23,866 nt of DNA from JBMOGA01 sp049318625 (GCA_049318625.1 JBMOGA010000056.1:1-23866); one strand, 5' to 3'; shown: positions 1-8,103, numbered from the stretch's first letter. Notes: a model not told the origin generated them from the letters alone. Made by a program: numbers and translations.

Positions 1-875
1 ACGAACTTGTTGACCACGCCCTTCTTGCGCAGCATCTGCGTGACGGTCAGCACCAGATCGGTGGCGGTCACGCCCTCGTTGAGGCGGCCGGTCAGCTTGA
101 AGCCGACGACCTGCGGAATGAGCATCGACTGCGGCTGGCCGAGCATGGCGGCCTCCGCCTCGATACCACCGACGCCCCAGCCGAGCACGGCGAGACCGTT
201 GACCATGGTGGTGTGGCTGTCGGTGCCGACCAGTGAGTCCGGATAGGCGTAGGTCGTGGTGCCGTCCTGGCGCGTCCACACCACCTGCGAGAGATACTCC
301 AGGTTCACCTGATGGCAGATGCCGGTGCCGGGCGGCACGACCCGGAAGTTCTGGAAGGCGCCCTGGCCCCACTTCAAGAAGTTGTAGCGTTCGCCGTTGC
401 GCTCGTACTCGAGCTCGACGTTCTTGCCGAGCGACTTCGGCGAGCCGAACTCGTCGACGATGACGGAGTGGTCGATCACCAGGTCGACCGGCACCAGCGG
501 GTTGATCTTGCGCGGATCACCCTCGAGCTGGTTCATGCCGTCGCGCATGGCCGCGAGGTCGACGACCGCCGGAACGCCGGTGAAGTCTTGCATCAGAACC
601 CGGGCCGGCCGGAACCCGATCTCCATCTCGGCCTTGCCGCGGTTGTCGAGCCAAGTCGCCATCGCCTGGATGTCGGCCTTGGTGACGGTGCGGCCATCCT
701 CGTGACGCAGCAGGTTCTCGAGCAGCACCTTCATCGAGAAGGGAAGTTTGGAAATCCCGGTCAGGCCGTTCTTCTCGGCCTCGATCAGGGAGAAGTAGGT
801 ATAGGCCTTGCCGTCGACCGTTAGGGTCGAACGGCATTTGAAGCTGTCCAGCGAAGCGGGTTCTTTAGCGGTCAC
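1..875 (-). CDS. acnA: Aconitate hydratase, N-terminal part (3' end outside window)
   Basis: Aconitase interconverts citrate and isocitrate in the TCA cycle, in the cytoplasm, using a [4Fe-4S] cluster. About 291 codons are visible. The protein begins VTAKEPASLDSFKCRSTLTV and carries the AcnA-type N-terminal domain, including the run GTDSHTTMVNGL near residues 210-222, a hallmark of the aconitase/IRP1 family. The cluster cysteines lie further on, beyond the window edge. The start is a GTG at 873-875. It is chosen because AGGAGG stands 7 bases upstream on the minus strand and the open frame does not give a better in-frame ATG. The gene diverges from ccmA across a 184-base spacer. An untranslated leader probably holds a short GC hairpin at 905-922. 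The family is certain; only the exact start is open. Confidence 0.96.
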   Translation of the reverse strand, partial: MTAKEPASLDSFKCRSTLTVDGKAYTYFSLIEAEKNGLTGISKLPFSMKVLLENLLRHEDGRTVTKADIQAMATWLDNRGKAEMEIGFRPARVLMQDFTGVPAVVDLAAMRDGMNQLEGDPRKINPLVPVDLVIDHSVIVDEFGSPKSLGKNVELEYERNGERYNFLKWGQGAFQNFRVVPPGTGICHQVNLEYLSQVVWTRQDGTTTYAYPDSLVGTDSHTTMVNGLAVLGWGVGGIEAEAAMLGQPQSMLIPQVVGFKLTGRLNEGVTATDLVLTVTQMLRKKGVVNKF

Positions 876-1059
876 AGTGATTCCTCCTGAAGAACGGAGC
901 CGCGCCGCCGGAGTGCCGGCGGAGGGGGGTATGCGGGCCGCGCGCCGAGGATGGCGTGCCACCCGGGTGACGCTGCGCACCCCCTACTTTTGCGCTGGCA
1001 TCGCACAAAGCACGCCCCTTATATAGCTCCGCCGCGCAGGAAGCCACTGGACTTCCGAC
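876..1059. promoter_or_regulatory. Divergent acnA / ccmA promoter region
   Basis: This 184-base spacer separates the minus-strand acnA and plus-strand ccmA starts, so it must hold both promoters. The only clearly AT-rich patch in it is CTTATATAG around 1018-1026. Read on the plus strand, TTATAT (1019-1024) lies 18 bases after CTGGCA (995-1000), a passable -10/-35 pair for ccmA. The patch is nearly symmetrical and could also serve acnA. Both assignments are weak inference. Confidence 0.3.
905..922 (-). promoter_or_regulatory. GC hairpin in the acnA leader
   Basis: A perfect 7-bp inverted repeat, CCGCCGG and CCGGCGG, encloses a 4-base loop about 30 bases ahead of the acnA GTG start. It would form in the acnA mRNA leader if transcription starts near the AT-rich TATATA patch at 1020-1025. 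It could affect translation or be chance in GC-rich DNA. No known riboswitch is recognised. Confidence 0.25.
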
Positions 1060-1713
1060 GTGCACCTTTCCGCAGCCCCCGAGAGCCCGAGACCCGTCGT
1101 GACGCTCACCGTCGACCGAGTGACCGTGGAGCGCGGCGGCCGTGTCGTGATCCGTGACCTGTCGTTCCAGGTCTTGCGTGGCGAGCTGCTGGTGCTCACG
1201 GGTCCCAACGGCGCCGGCAAGACGACGCTGATTCGGGCGTTGGCCGGGCTGCTACCCACCGTGTCGGGAACCGTGGCCTTCGCGGGCGGCGATGCCGAGG
1301 CGACGCTGGCCGAGCAGGCGCACTACGTTGGCCACGCCAATGCCGTGAAGGCTTCAATGACGGCCGCCGAGAACCTGACGTTCTGGGCCGGGCTGCTCGG
1401 CGGTGCTCCGGCGCGCGTCGACGGCGCGCTCGAGGCCCTGGCGCTCGGCGGCTTGGCCTCGATCCCCGGCGGCTATCTGTCCGCCGGCCAGAAGCGCCGC
1501 CTCGGCCTCGCCCGTCTGCTCGTCGCCGATCGCCCGATCTGGCTGCTCGACGAGCCGACCGTCTCGCTGGATGCCGCCAGCGTCGGTTTGCTGGCCCGCG
1601 TCGTTCGCGCCCATCTCGCGGCTGGCGGCCTCGCGATCGCGGCCACCCATAGTCCACTCGGCGTCGAAGGCGCCCGCGAGTTGCGGCTCGGACCACAGGC
1701 GATCGCCGCATGA
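1060..1713 (+). CDS. ccmA: Heme exporter ATP-binding subunit CcmA
   Basis: CcmA is the ATPase of the CcmABCD complex. It powers release of heme-loaded CcmE during cytochrome c maturation at the cytoplasmic membrane. The 217-residue protein has the full ABC ATPase set: Walker A GPNGAGKTT at 48-56, signature LSAGQKRR from 140, Walker B IWLLDEP at 160-166 and the switch histidine in AATHSPL near 197. The length is normal for CcmA, which is a compact ABC subunit without extra domains. The start used here is GTG 1060; a second GTG at 1099 (VTLTVDRVTV) is also possible, because neither has a convincing ribosome site. The gene overlaps ccmB by 4 bases (ATGA). The family call rests on the motifs together with the ccmBCDG neighbours. 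Confidence 0.93.
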   Translation: MHLSAAPESPRPVVTLTVDRVTVERGGRVVIRDLSFQVLRGELLVLTGPNGAGKTTLIRALAGLLPTVSGTVAFAGGDAEATLAEQAHYVGHANAVKASMTAAENLTFWAGLLGGAPARVDGALEALALGGLASIPGGYLSAGQKRRLGLARLLVADRPIWLLDEPTVSLDAASVGLLARVVRAHLAAGGLAIAATHSPLGVEGARELRLGPQAIAA

Positions 1714-2381
1714 TGAGGGCCCTATCGACGCTGCTGCGGCGCGACCTGACCCTGGCGATCCGCGATGGCGGGTCGCTCGGCACCGCGCTCGGCTTCTATC
1801 TCGTCGTTGTGGCGTTGATGCCGTTGGGGCTCGGCCCGGACCTCAATCTGCTGACCCGCATCGCCCCCGGTATCCTGTGGATCGGGCTGCTCCTGTCGGC
1901 ACTGCTGTCGCTCGGCCGCATGTTCGAGACCGACCTGGACGACGGATCGCTCGACGTCATTGCCACGGCCACCATCCCCCTCGAGTTGACCGCGGCGGTC
2001 AAGGCGGCGGCCCATTGGTTGACGACGGGGGTGCCGCTCTCGCTGCTCGCGCCGGTACTCGGCTTGCTCCTCAACCTCGATCTGGCCGCCTACGGCATCC
2101 TCGTGGCGACCCTGCTGGTCGGCACGCCCGCCATCAGCTTTCTCGGCGCCATCGGCGCCGCCTTGACGCTGAAGGCGCGCCGCGGTGGCCTGCTGATCGC
2201 TCTGCTCGTGCTGCCCCTCTACATTCCGACCCTGATTTTCGGGATCTCGGCGATCTCGGCCGTGGTGACCCCGCCGGGCGACGTCTGGGCCTCGTTCGCC
2301 CTGCTCGCGGCGGTCTCGCTGGCAAGTGTGGTGCTGGCGCCCCTGGCCGCCGCCGCCGCTCTGCGCTACCAGCTACATTGA
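1710..2381 (+). CDS. ccmB: Heme exporter membrane subunit CcmB
   Basis: CcmB is the integral membrane partner of CcmA in the system I cytochrome c maturation pathway. The 223-residue protein is strongly hydrophobic, with about six membrane spans. The first follows the typical N-terminal stretch LSTLLRRDLTLAIRDGG, and the region FETDLDDGSLDVI near residues 71-83 is characteristic of CcmB. The start ATG overlaps the ccmA stop as ATGATGA, so translation is probably coupled. The second ATG, at 1713, is an equally usable start and would shorten the protein by one residue. The length matches the family (about 220). The protein ends 45 bases before ccmC. Confidence 0.95.
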   Translation: MMRALSTLLRRDLTLAIRDGGSLGTALGFYLVVVALMPLGLGPDLNLLTRIAPGILWIGLLLSALLSLGRMFETDLDDGSLDVIATATIPLELTAAVKAAAHWLTTGVPLSLLAPVLGLLLNLDLAAYGILVATLLVGTPAISFLGAIGAALTLKARRGGLLIALLVLPLYIPTLIFGISAISAVVTPPGDVWASFALLAAVSLASVVLAPLAAAAALRYQLH

Positions 2382-2426
2382 CGCAGAGCATGTTCGGCGC
2401 CCTGCAGCGCGATTAGATCCGGCCCC

Positions 2427-3191
2427 ATGCAATCACTGACCCAACGTCTCGCCAACCCGACCCGCTTCATGACGCTGTCCGCCGGGCTGCTGCCCTGGCT
2501 ATGGGGCACTGCGGCATTGACCATCGCGGCCGCGCTCTATCTCGCGTTCTTTTCGGCCCCCGCCGACTACCAGCAGGGCCATACCGTCAAGATCATGTTC
2601 ATCCACGTGCCGGCCGCATGGCTCGGAATGGCCGGCTTCGCCATCATCGCCATTTCGAGCTTCGGCTTGCTGGTGTTCCGTCACCCGCTGGCCGATGTCT
2701 CGGTCAAGGCGGCGGCCCCGATCGGCGCCGCCTTCACGCTCCTCGCGCTGATCACCGGATCGCTGTGGGGCAAGCCCATGTGGGGCACCTATTGGGTCTG
2801 GGACATGCGGCTGACGTCGGTGCTGATCCTGTTCCTGCTCTATCTGGGACTGATCGCCCTGCGCACCTCGATCGACGACGAGGCGCTCGCCGGCAAGCTG
2901 ACGGCCGTGCTCGGTCTCGTCGGTGTCGCCATCCTGCCGGTCATCCGGTTCTCGGTCGAGTGGTGGAACACCCTGCACCAGCCGGCCAGCGTGGTGCGCC
3001 TCGACGGGCCCTCGATCCATCCGACCATCCTCACACCGCTGCTGGTCAGTGCGGTCGGGTTCACCCTTCTGTTCGTCGCCATGCATGTCACCGCCATGCG
3101 CAACGAGATCCTGCGTCGCCGCGTCAAGGCGCTGACCATGGCTGAGGTCGAGCGCAACCGGTTGGCGCCCTCCGCTGCCGAGGCCGGGTGA
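2427..3191 (+). CDS. ccmC: Heme transporter / heme-handling protein CcmC
   Basis: CcmC presents heme on the periplasmic side and transfers it to the chaperone CcmE. The 254-residue protein has six predicted membrane spans and the tryptophan-rich heme motif WGTYWVWD at 119-126, followed by MRLTS. The two axial histidines expected in this family are visible: H60 in MFIHVPAAW and H184 in NTLHQPASV. All essential residues are therefore present. The start is the ATG at 2427, although no strong ribosome site precedes it. It lies within the ccmABCDG operon and is followed after 4 bases by ccmD. ccmE, ccmF and ccmH are not in this window and must be elsewhere. Confidence 0.96.
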   Translation: MQSLTQRLANPTRFMTLSAGLLPWLWGTAALTIAAALYLAFFSAPADYQQGHTVKIMFIHVPAAWLGMAGFAIIAISSFGLLVFRHPLADVSVKAAAPIGAAFTLLALITGSLWGKPMWGTYWVWDMRLTSVLILFLLYLGLIALRTSIDDEALAGKLTAVLGLVGVAILPVIRFSVEWWNTLHQPASVVRLDGPSIHPTILTPLLVSAVGFTLLFVAMHVTAMRNEILRRRVKALTMAEVERNRLAPSAAEAG

Positions 3192-3195
3192 AGAC

Positions 3196-3396
3196 ATGGG
3201 CCTCGATCTCGGACCGCACGCCACGTTCATCTGGGCCGCTTACGCGGCGGTCGCCCTCGTCATCGCCTTGCTGATCGTATGGCTGCTCGCCGACGGTGCT
3301 CGCTATCGCCGCCAGCTGGCGGAGCTCGAGTCGCGCGGCGTCCGGCGACGATCGGCCACGTCGGGTGACCCGTCGGATCGGGAGACGCCCCAATGA
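3196..3396 (+). CDS. ccmD: Small heme exporter subunit CcmD
   Basis: CcmD is a small membrane protein that stabilises the CcmABC-CcmE complex and helps release holo-CcmE. The 66-residue product begins MGLDLGPHATFIWAAY, which is the usual CcmD opening. It has one membrane span at about residues 11-32, then a basic segment ARYRRQLAELESRGVRRR. Its position between ccmC (4-base gap) and ccmG (4-base ATGA overlap) supports the call as much as the sequence does. GAAGAC just before the ATG is a weak ribosome site. The C-terminal tail is hydrophilic and of no recognised function, which is normal for the family. Confidence 0.92.
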   Translation: MGLDLGPHATFIWAAYAAVALVIALLIVWLLADGARYRRQLAELESRGVRRRSATSGDPSDRETPQ

Positions 3397-4013
3397 CCCC
3401 CGAGCGCCATGGCACCACCGGCACGGCATCAGGCGCGCCGAAGCGTCGACGGCTGGGGCTGGTCGTGCTGCCGGTCGCGATCTTCGGCGCCATTGCTATG
3501 ATTTTCGCGTTCGCGCTGTCCGGCGGCGATCCCGCGAAGCTGCCGTCGGCCTTGATCGGCAAGGCGGCGCCTGCGGTCGATCTGCCGCCCGTCCCCGAGC
3601 TGGTGAACGATCGCGGACAGCAGGTGCCGGGCTTCTCGACGACGCAGATCGCCGGCGGTAGCCCGGTCGTCGTGAACTTCTGGGCTTCTTGGTGTGTTCC
3701 CTGCGTGCAGGAGCATCCGATGCTGATCGAGATCGGAAAGCGTGCCGGCGTCGCCGTCTATGGCGTGAACTACAAGGATCAACCGGTCGCCGCGCGCCGG
3801 TTCCTCGGCCGCTATGGCAACCCCTTCACGGCGGTCGGCCAGGACGAAAAAGGCCGCGCCGCCATCGAGTGGGGTGTCTATGGCATGCCCGAGACGTTCG
3901 TCCTCGACGGCAAGGGCACCATTGTCTTCAAGCACGTCGGCCCTATCACGCCCGAGAGTCTGCGTGACCGGGTACTGCCGGCCATCGCCAAGGCGAAGGC
4001 CGGCAGAGGCTGA
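3393..4013 (+). CDS. ccmG: Thiol:disulfide interchange protein CcmG (DsbE)
   Basis: CcmG is a membrane-anchored periplasmic thioredoxin-like protein. It keeps the CXXCH cysteines of apocytochrome c reduced before heme attachment. The 206-residue protein has a basic N-terminus, one membrane anchor at about 21-43, and a thioredoxin fold with the active site WCVPC, the cysteines being C101 and C104. The typical GVPE-like loop reads YGMPETFVLD and contains the conserved cis-proline region; KHVGPIT follows it. The start overlaps the end of ccmD as ATGA. The stop TGA at 4011-4013 touches the stop of the convergent carbonic anhydrase gene, so the operon ends here with no spacer and no visible hairpin terminator. 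Confidence 0.95.
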   Translation: MTPERHGTTGTASGAPKRRRLGLVVLPVAIFGAIAMIFAFALSGGDPAKLPSALIGKAAPAVDLPPVPELVNDRGQQVPGFSTTQIAGGSPVVVNFWASWCVPCVQEHPMLIEIGKRAGVAVYGVNYKDQPVAARRFLGRYGNPFTAVGQDEKGRAAIEWGVYGMPETFVLDGKGTIVFKHVGPITPESLRDRVLPAIAKAKAGRG

Positions 4014-4652
4014 TCACGCCGCGTTGAGTTCGCCCGTCGCCTGGTTCAGCACCAGCAGCGTGCCGCTTGCGATGTCGAAATAGGAGCCATGCAGGCTGAG
4101 ACGCCCGCGGCCCTCCAGGGTCTGCACGCAGGGGAATGTCCGCAGGTTGGTCAACGAGGTCTTGATCGCCTCCCGCTCGAGCATGGCGCGCACTTCGGCC
4201 TGGGGCCGGTCGCCGTATTCGGCAATGACGCGGTCGCGATCGGCATCCAGCATGGACATCCAATTGGAGATGAATTCGGCTTCCGATTGCCGCGCCGCGT
4301 CGCGGTCGAGCGCGGCACGAATGCCCCCGCATCCCGAGTGCCCCATGACCATGATGTGGCGGACACGCAAATTGAGCACCGCGAACTCCAGCGCGGCACT
4401 GACGCCGTGATACTTGCCGCTCCTCTCGTAGGGGGGCACGAGATTGGCGACGTTGCGCACCACGAACAGCTCGCCCGGCATCGCCGAAAAGATCGTCTCG
4501 GGGTCCACCCGGCTGTCGCAGCAAGAGATCAGCATCACGTCGGGGCTCTGGCCGCCGCTCGCCAGTTCCTCGTAGGTTTCCTGGTTGGGCACGAAATGCC
4601 GGAACTTGAACCGCCGGTAGCGATCGAGCAGGTGCTCGGGAAGATGGGTCAT
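4014..4652 (-). CDS. Beta-class carbonic anhydrase
   Basis: It catalyses reversible hydration of CO2 to bicarbonate in the cytoplasm. With the ATG start at 4652 the protein has 212 residues. The zinc and catalytic signature is complete: C45-D46-S47-R48 in ISCCDSRVDP, then H105 and C108 in GHSGCGG. The ATG is preferred over an upstream TTG at 4661 because GGAG stands 10 bases before the ATG but only 2 bases before the TTG. The length and the motif NVANLVPPY are typical of the plant-type beta class. It is the second gene of an apparent operon, 19 bases after nhaA. It meets ccmG tail to tail in the shared palindrome TGATCA. It could be named can or cynT; the sequence does not decide between them. 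Confidence 0.94.
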   Translation of the reverse strand: MTHLPEHLLDRYRRFKFRHFVPNQETYEELASGGQSPDVMLISCCDSRVDPETIFSAMPGELFVVRNVANLVPPYERSGKYHGVSAALEFAVLNLRVRHIMVMGHSGCGGIRAALDRDAARQSEAEFISNWMSMLDADRDRVIAEYGDRPQAEVRAMLEREAIKTSLTNLRTFPCVQTLEGRGRLSLHGSYFDIASGTLLVLNQATGELNAA

Positions 4653-4671
4653 GGGGTGCAATCTCCAGGGC

Positions 4672-5874
4672 TCACTTCGAAGAGGGGGATGGCTGGGTCG
4701 CCAGCCGCAGGATGAGATACCCGGCCGTGGCCGACAGCAGCGATCCGGCCAGCACGCCGATCCGCACGTCGGCGGCGTAGCTCGGGTCGGGGAAGGCCAG
4801 GAGGCCGATGAACAGGCTCATGGTGAAGCCGATGCCGGCCACGAACCCGACGCCGGTCAACTGCAGCCAACTGCCGCCCTCCGGCTTGGCGCCGATGCCG
4901 AGCTTTACGGCCAGCCATACCGAGGCGACGATCCCGAGCGGCTTGCCGATCAGCAGCCCCAGCGTGATGCCGAGCGGGATCGACGCCAGCAGCTTGTCCG
5001 GCGTGAAGCCGGAAAGCGAAACACCGGCATTGGCGAACGCGAACAGTGGCAGCACGCCGAACGCCACCCAGGGATGGAGCTTCCGCTCGGTCTCCCGCAG
5101 CGGCGAAGCTGCTGGGTCGCCGGAAATGTATAGCGGTACGGCGAGCGCGACGATGACGCCGGCCAGGGTCGCATGCACGCCCGACTTCAGCACGCAGAGC
5201 CAGATGAACAGGCCGACCAGCAGGTAGGGCGCCAGGGATGCCACGCCGCGCCTGTTGAGCACCACAAGCACCACGGTCCCGGCGCCGGCCAATGCCAGCG
5301 CGAGTTGCGACAGATCGGCCGTATAGAAAACCGCAATGATGACGATCGCGCCGAGGTCGTCGATGATGGCCAGGGCCAGCAGGAACACCTTCAGCGCCGC
5401 CGGCACGCGGCTGCCGAGCACGGCCAGCAGCCCGACGGCGAACGCGATGTCGGTGGCCGAGGGAATGGCCCAGCCTTTGAGCGCGGCCGGATTGTTTGCA
5501 TTCAGCGCGACATAGATGGCGGCCGGCGCCGCCATCCCGCCGAGGGCGGCGAGTGCGGGCATGACGGCCCGGTCGAAGCTCGCCAGATCGCCGGCCAGAA
5601 GCTCGCGCTTGATCTCGAGTCCAACGAGAAAGAAGAAGATCGCCATCAGGCCGTCGTTGATCCACAGCAGCAGTGGCTTGTCGACCCCGAGCGTGCCGAG
5701 CTTGACCGTCAGCGGAACGTCCAGGAAGGCATCGTAGAGCGGGCTGAGCGGCGAGTTCGATACGGCGAGCGCCAGGGCCGCCGCCATCAGCAGAATGACG
5801 CCGCCGGCGGCTTCGTGATGAAGCAGGGCGGAAAGTCCGGTGGGTGTGGCGGCAGTCGTGGACTTCACGGACAA
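4672..5874 (-). CDS. nhaA: Na+/H+ antiporter NhaA
   Basis: NhaA exports sodium (or lithium) in exchange for two protons across the inner membrane and is used for pH and salt homeostasis. The 400-residue protein has about twelve hydrophobic segments. The ion-binding residues are present: D142 in PSATDIAFAVG and the pair D172-D173 in AIIDDLGAIV, equivalent to E. coli D133 and D163/D164, plus the lysine of LLIGKPLGI. HPWVAFGVLPLFAFANAG is another NhaA hallmark. The start is TTG 5874, with GGGAG 9 bases upstream; a GTG at 5868 lies further from this site. The following carbonic anhydrase gene is only 19 bases away, so the two are probably co-transcribed. That suggests joint control of pH and bicarbonate, which is inference. 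Confidence 0.95.
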   Translation of the reverse strand: MSVKSTTAATPTGLSALLHHEAAGGVILLMAAALALAVSNSPLSPLYDAFLDVPLTVKLGTLGVDKPLLLWINDGLMAIFFFLVGLEIKRELLAGDLASFDRAVMPALAALGGMAAPAAIYVALNANNPAALKGWAIPSATDIAFAVGLLAVLGSRVPAALKVFLLALAIIDDLGAIVIIAVFYTADLSQLALALAGAGTVVLVVLNRRGVASLAPYLLVGLFIWLCVLKSGVHATLAGVIVALAVPLYISGDPAASPLRETERKLHPWVAFGVLPLFAFANAGVSLSGFTPDKLLASIPLGITLGLLIGKPLGIVASVWLAVKLGIGAKPEGGSWLQLTGVGFVAGIGFTMSLFIGLLAFPDPSYAADVRIGVLAGSLLSATAGYLILRLATQPSPSSK

Positions 5875-6039
5875 GGCGAGTTTCTCCCGTTGTGATCACG
5901 CCCGCCCTGCGATGCGTGAGGTGGTCCGGCACATGAAGTCCGAAGACCTAAATAGGCATTGCTCGCGCCTTGACCAGGGCTTATTTGGCGCCTTCTGAGC
6001 GGAAGCTGCTACCAGGGCGTACAGAGCAGGTCACGTGGC
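5875..6039. promoter_or_regulatory. Divergent nhaA / AAA-ATPase promoter region
   Basis: These 165 bases separate the divergent nhaA and AAA+ genes. On the plus strand TTGACC at 5970-5975 resembles a -35 box, but the element 17 bases later (TTCTGA) is a poor -10. On the minus strand TGGTCA followed after 16 bases by TATTTA (in the patch CCTAAATAGG) is a possible nhaA promoter. Neither is convincing; the region is annotated because both genes must start from it. Confidence 0.25.
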
Positions 6040-8091
6040 ATGTCGTTGACGGATGTCGAGCGCGGCCTGTTGGCCCGCTACCTCGTACGGATCTTTTCCC
6101 GCAAGGACCTTCCGCTCCGTTCCGCGCGGGCCATGCTCTGGTGGTTCGCCGAACGCGCGGACGGCCTCGGGATCGCCATTCCGGCGCCGGTCACCGAGAC
6201 CATGGCGACGCGCTACAACTCGGATTTCCGGATCTCGACGCTCGAGCAGGTTTTCGTGCAGTGCCGCGAGGAGTTGGTGGCCGCGCTCGAGCGTGCGGCG
6301 CGCGAGACCGAGCGCCCGGAACCGCTCGCCGCGAATGCCCGCCGGCTTGTCGAGGCGCTGGGCATTCCGTCGGCCGAGGCAGCTTGGAAGGTCGTCGGCC
6401 TGCTGGCCTGCGGCAATCGCTACGAGCAGGTCCAGTACCTCGCCAACTATCTCCTGGAGACCGCCGGGCCGGTGGCCCGCGCCATCGCCATCCTGGTCGA
6501 CGAGCCGACGTCCGTCGTCGAGGAATTGCTGATGCCGAGTCACGACCTCGTGGCTTCTGGCCTCGTTCAGGTGCGCGACGGCGATCAGGTGGCCGGCCAC
6601 GGCAGCCGCTACGTCATTCCGTTCCGCGTCAACCGCTGCCTCGATCGCACATACCGCGACTTCGCCGAGATGCGCGATGCCATGCTCGGCACCCCGCAGG
6701 TCTCCGGCGTCGGCCCTGCCGACTACCAGCACGTCGCCGCCGACCGCGATCTCATCATCGGCGTCTTGAAGGGTGCCGCCGCTGCCGCGGCCCCGGGTCT
6801 GAACATCCTGCTCTACGGGCCGCCCGGTTCGGGCAAGACCGAACTGGCGAAGGTCGCGGCCGCGGAGGCCGGGTTGACGCTCTATGCGGCCGGCGAGGAC
6901 GCCAGCGAGGAGGCGTCCCGAGCTTCCCGCGTCTCCGACCTCGTGTTCTCGTCGCGACTGTTGTCGGAGCAGAAGCGGACGGCGATCCTGTTCGACGAGA
7001 TGGAAGATGCCGCGTCCGACCTGATCCGGCGGGGCGGTTCGAAGGTGTTTCTGAACCGGCTCCTGGAGACCGGCCCGGTGCCGGTCATCTGGACCTCCAA
7101 CGACATCTCCAGCATCGACCCGGCGCTGCTGCGCCGGATGACGTTGGCAATCGAGTTGAAGCGGCCGCCGGCGTCCCAGCGACGCCGCATCATCGAGCAG
7201 ATCCTGGCCCGCGCCGGCCTCGTGCTGACCGAGGTCGAGGTCGAAAGACTGGCGCAGCGCCTCGATGCCACGCCGGCCATCATCGAGAACGCAATCCGGG
7301 CTGCCAAACTCGCGGGTGGCGGCGTCGACATGATCGAGCGCGCGGCCCAGGGCGTCATCCGCGCGGTGTCGGGCATCACCGCCCGCAAGGCGCTCGTGAT
7401 CCCCGCCTTCGATCCCGAACTCACCAGCGCGAGCATCGATCTGGTGGGGCTGGCCGACCAGATCGTCGGCGGGCGCCGGCGCGCCTTCTCGCTCTGCCTC
7501 TCCGGTCCGCCGGGCACCGGCAAGTCCGCCTACGCCCGTTATCTCGCCGGCCGGCTCGGCCTGGAGATCGTGCAGAAGCGCGCGTCAGACCTTCTCGGCG
7601 CCTATGTCGGCCAGTCCGAGCGCAATATCGCGGACGCTTTCCTCGAAGCGCGCGAAGCCGGCACGTTCCTGGTGTTCGACGAGGCTGACAGCCTGTTGCT
7701 CGACCGTCGCGACGCGCAGCGCTCGTGGGAGATTTCGCAGGTCAACGAGATGCTGACGTGGATGGAGGATCATCCGTTGCCGGTCTGCTTCACGACCAAT
7801 CTGATGGACCGCATGGATTCCGCGTCGTTGCGCCGGTTCACGTTCGACGTCCGCTTCCGCCACCTCGACCGGAGCGCGCTGGGCCGCGCCTGGAAGGTGT
7901 TTTTCGGCCTCGACGCCGCCCCGTCGGGTGGTGCGATCTGGGAGAACCTGACGCCGGGCGACTTCGCCAAGGCGCGCAAGCAGGCCGAGGTTCTCGGCAT
8001 CGTCGGTGACACCGAGCGCCTCGTCGAACTCCTGGACGGTATCAGCCGGGGCAAGCCCGATGCCGGGGGCTCGTTCGGGTTCGTCGGCTAG
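6040..8091 (+). CDS. Tandem AAA+ ATPase of unknown target
   Basis: The 683-residue protein has three parts. Residues 1-235 match no domain I recognise and are mostly helical in character. The first AAA+ cassette has Walker A GPPGSGKTE (260-268) and Walker B ILFDEME (316-322). The second has Walker A GPPGTGKSA (489-497), an aromatic pore-loop-like AYVG (521-524) and Walker B LVFDEADSLL (from 544). Both ATP sites keep the catalytic glutamate after the Walker aspartate, so both look active. The pore loop suggests threading of a protein substrate, as in Cdc48/FtsH-like unfoldases, but no protease or adaptor gene is next to it. The start is ATG 6040, with AGCAGG about 9 bases upstream. It stands alone, divergent from nhaA and convergent with the DUF429 gene 12 bases away. 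It is not FtsH, ClpX, Lon or RuvB. Confidence 0.85.
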   Translation: MSLTDVERGLLARYLVRIFSRKDLPLRSARAMLWWFAERADGLGIAIPAPVTETMATRYNSDFRISTLEQVFVQCREELVAALERAARETERPEPLAANARRLVEALGIPSAEAAWKVVGLLACGNRYEQVQYLANYLLETAGPVARAIAILVDEPTSVVEELLMPSHDLVASGLVQVRDGDQVAGHGSRYVIPFRVNRCLDRTYRDFAEMRDAMLGTPQVSGVGPADYQHVAADRDLIIGVLKGAAAAAAPGLNILLYGPPGSGKTELAKVAAAEAGLTLYAAGEDASEEASRASRVSDLVFSSRLLSEQKRTAILFDEMEDAASDLIRRGGSKVFLNRLLETGPVPVIWTSNDISSIDPALLRRMTLAIELKRPPASQRRRIIEQILARAGLVLTEVEVERLAQRLDATPAIIENAIRAAKLAGGGVDMIERAAQGVIRAVSGITARKALVIPAFDPELTSASIDLVGLADQIVGGRRRAFSLCLSGPPGTGKSAYARYLAGRLGLEIVQKRASDLLGAYVGQSERNIADAFLEAREAGTFLVFDEADSLLLDRRDAQRSWEISQVNEMLTWMEDHPLPVCFTTNLMDRMDSASLRRFTFDVRFRHLDRSALGRAWKVFFGLDAAPSGGAIWENLTPGDFAKARKQAEVLGIVGDTERLVELLDGISRGKPDAGGSFGFVG

Positions 8092-8103
8092 GTCGCGGAC
8101 CCG

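Noticed and set aside
4649..5932. Second long minus-strand frame over nhaA
   Set aside because: It is out of frame with the NhaA motifs and reads as arginine-rich shadow sequence.
5970..7688. Plus-strand open frame of about 570 codons overlapping the AAA+ gene
   Set aside because: It is an arginine/proline-rich frame shadow; the AAA+ motifs lie in the other frame.
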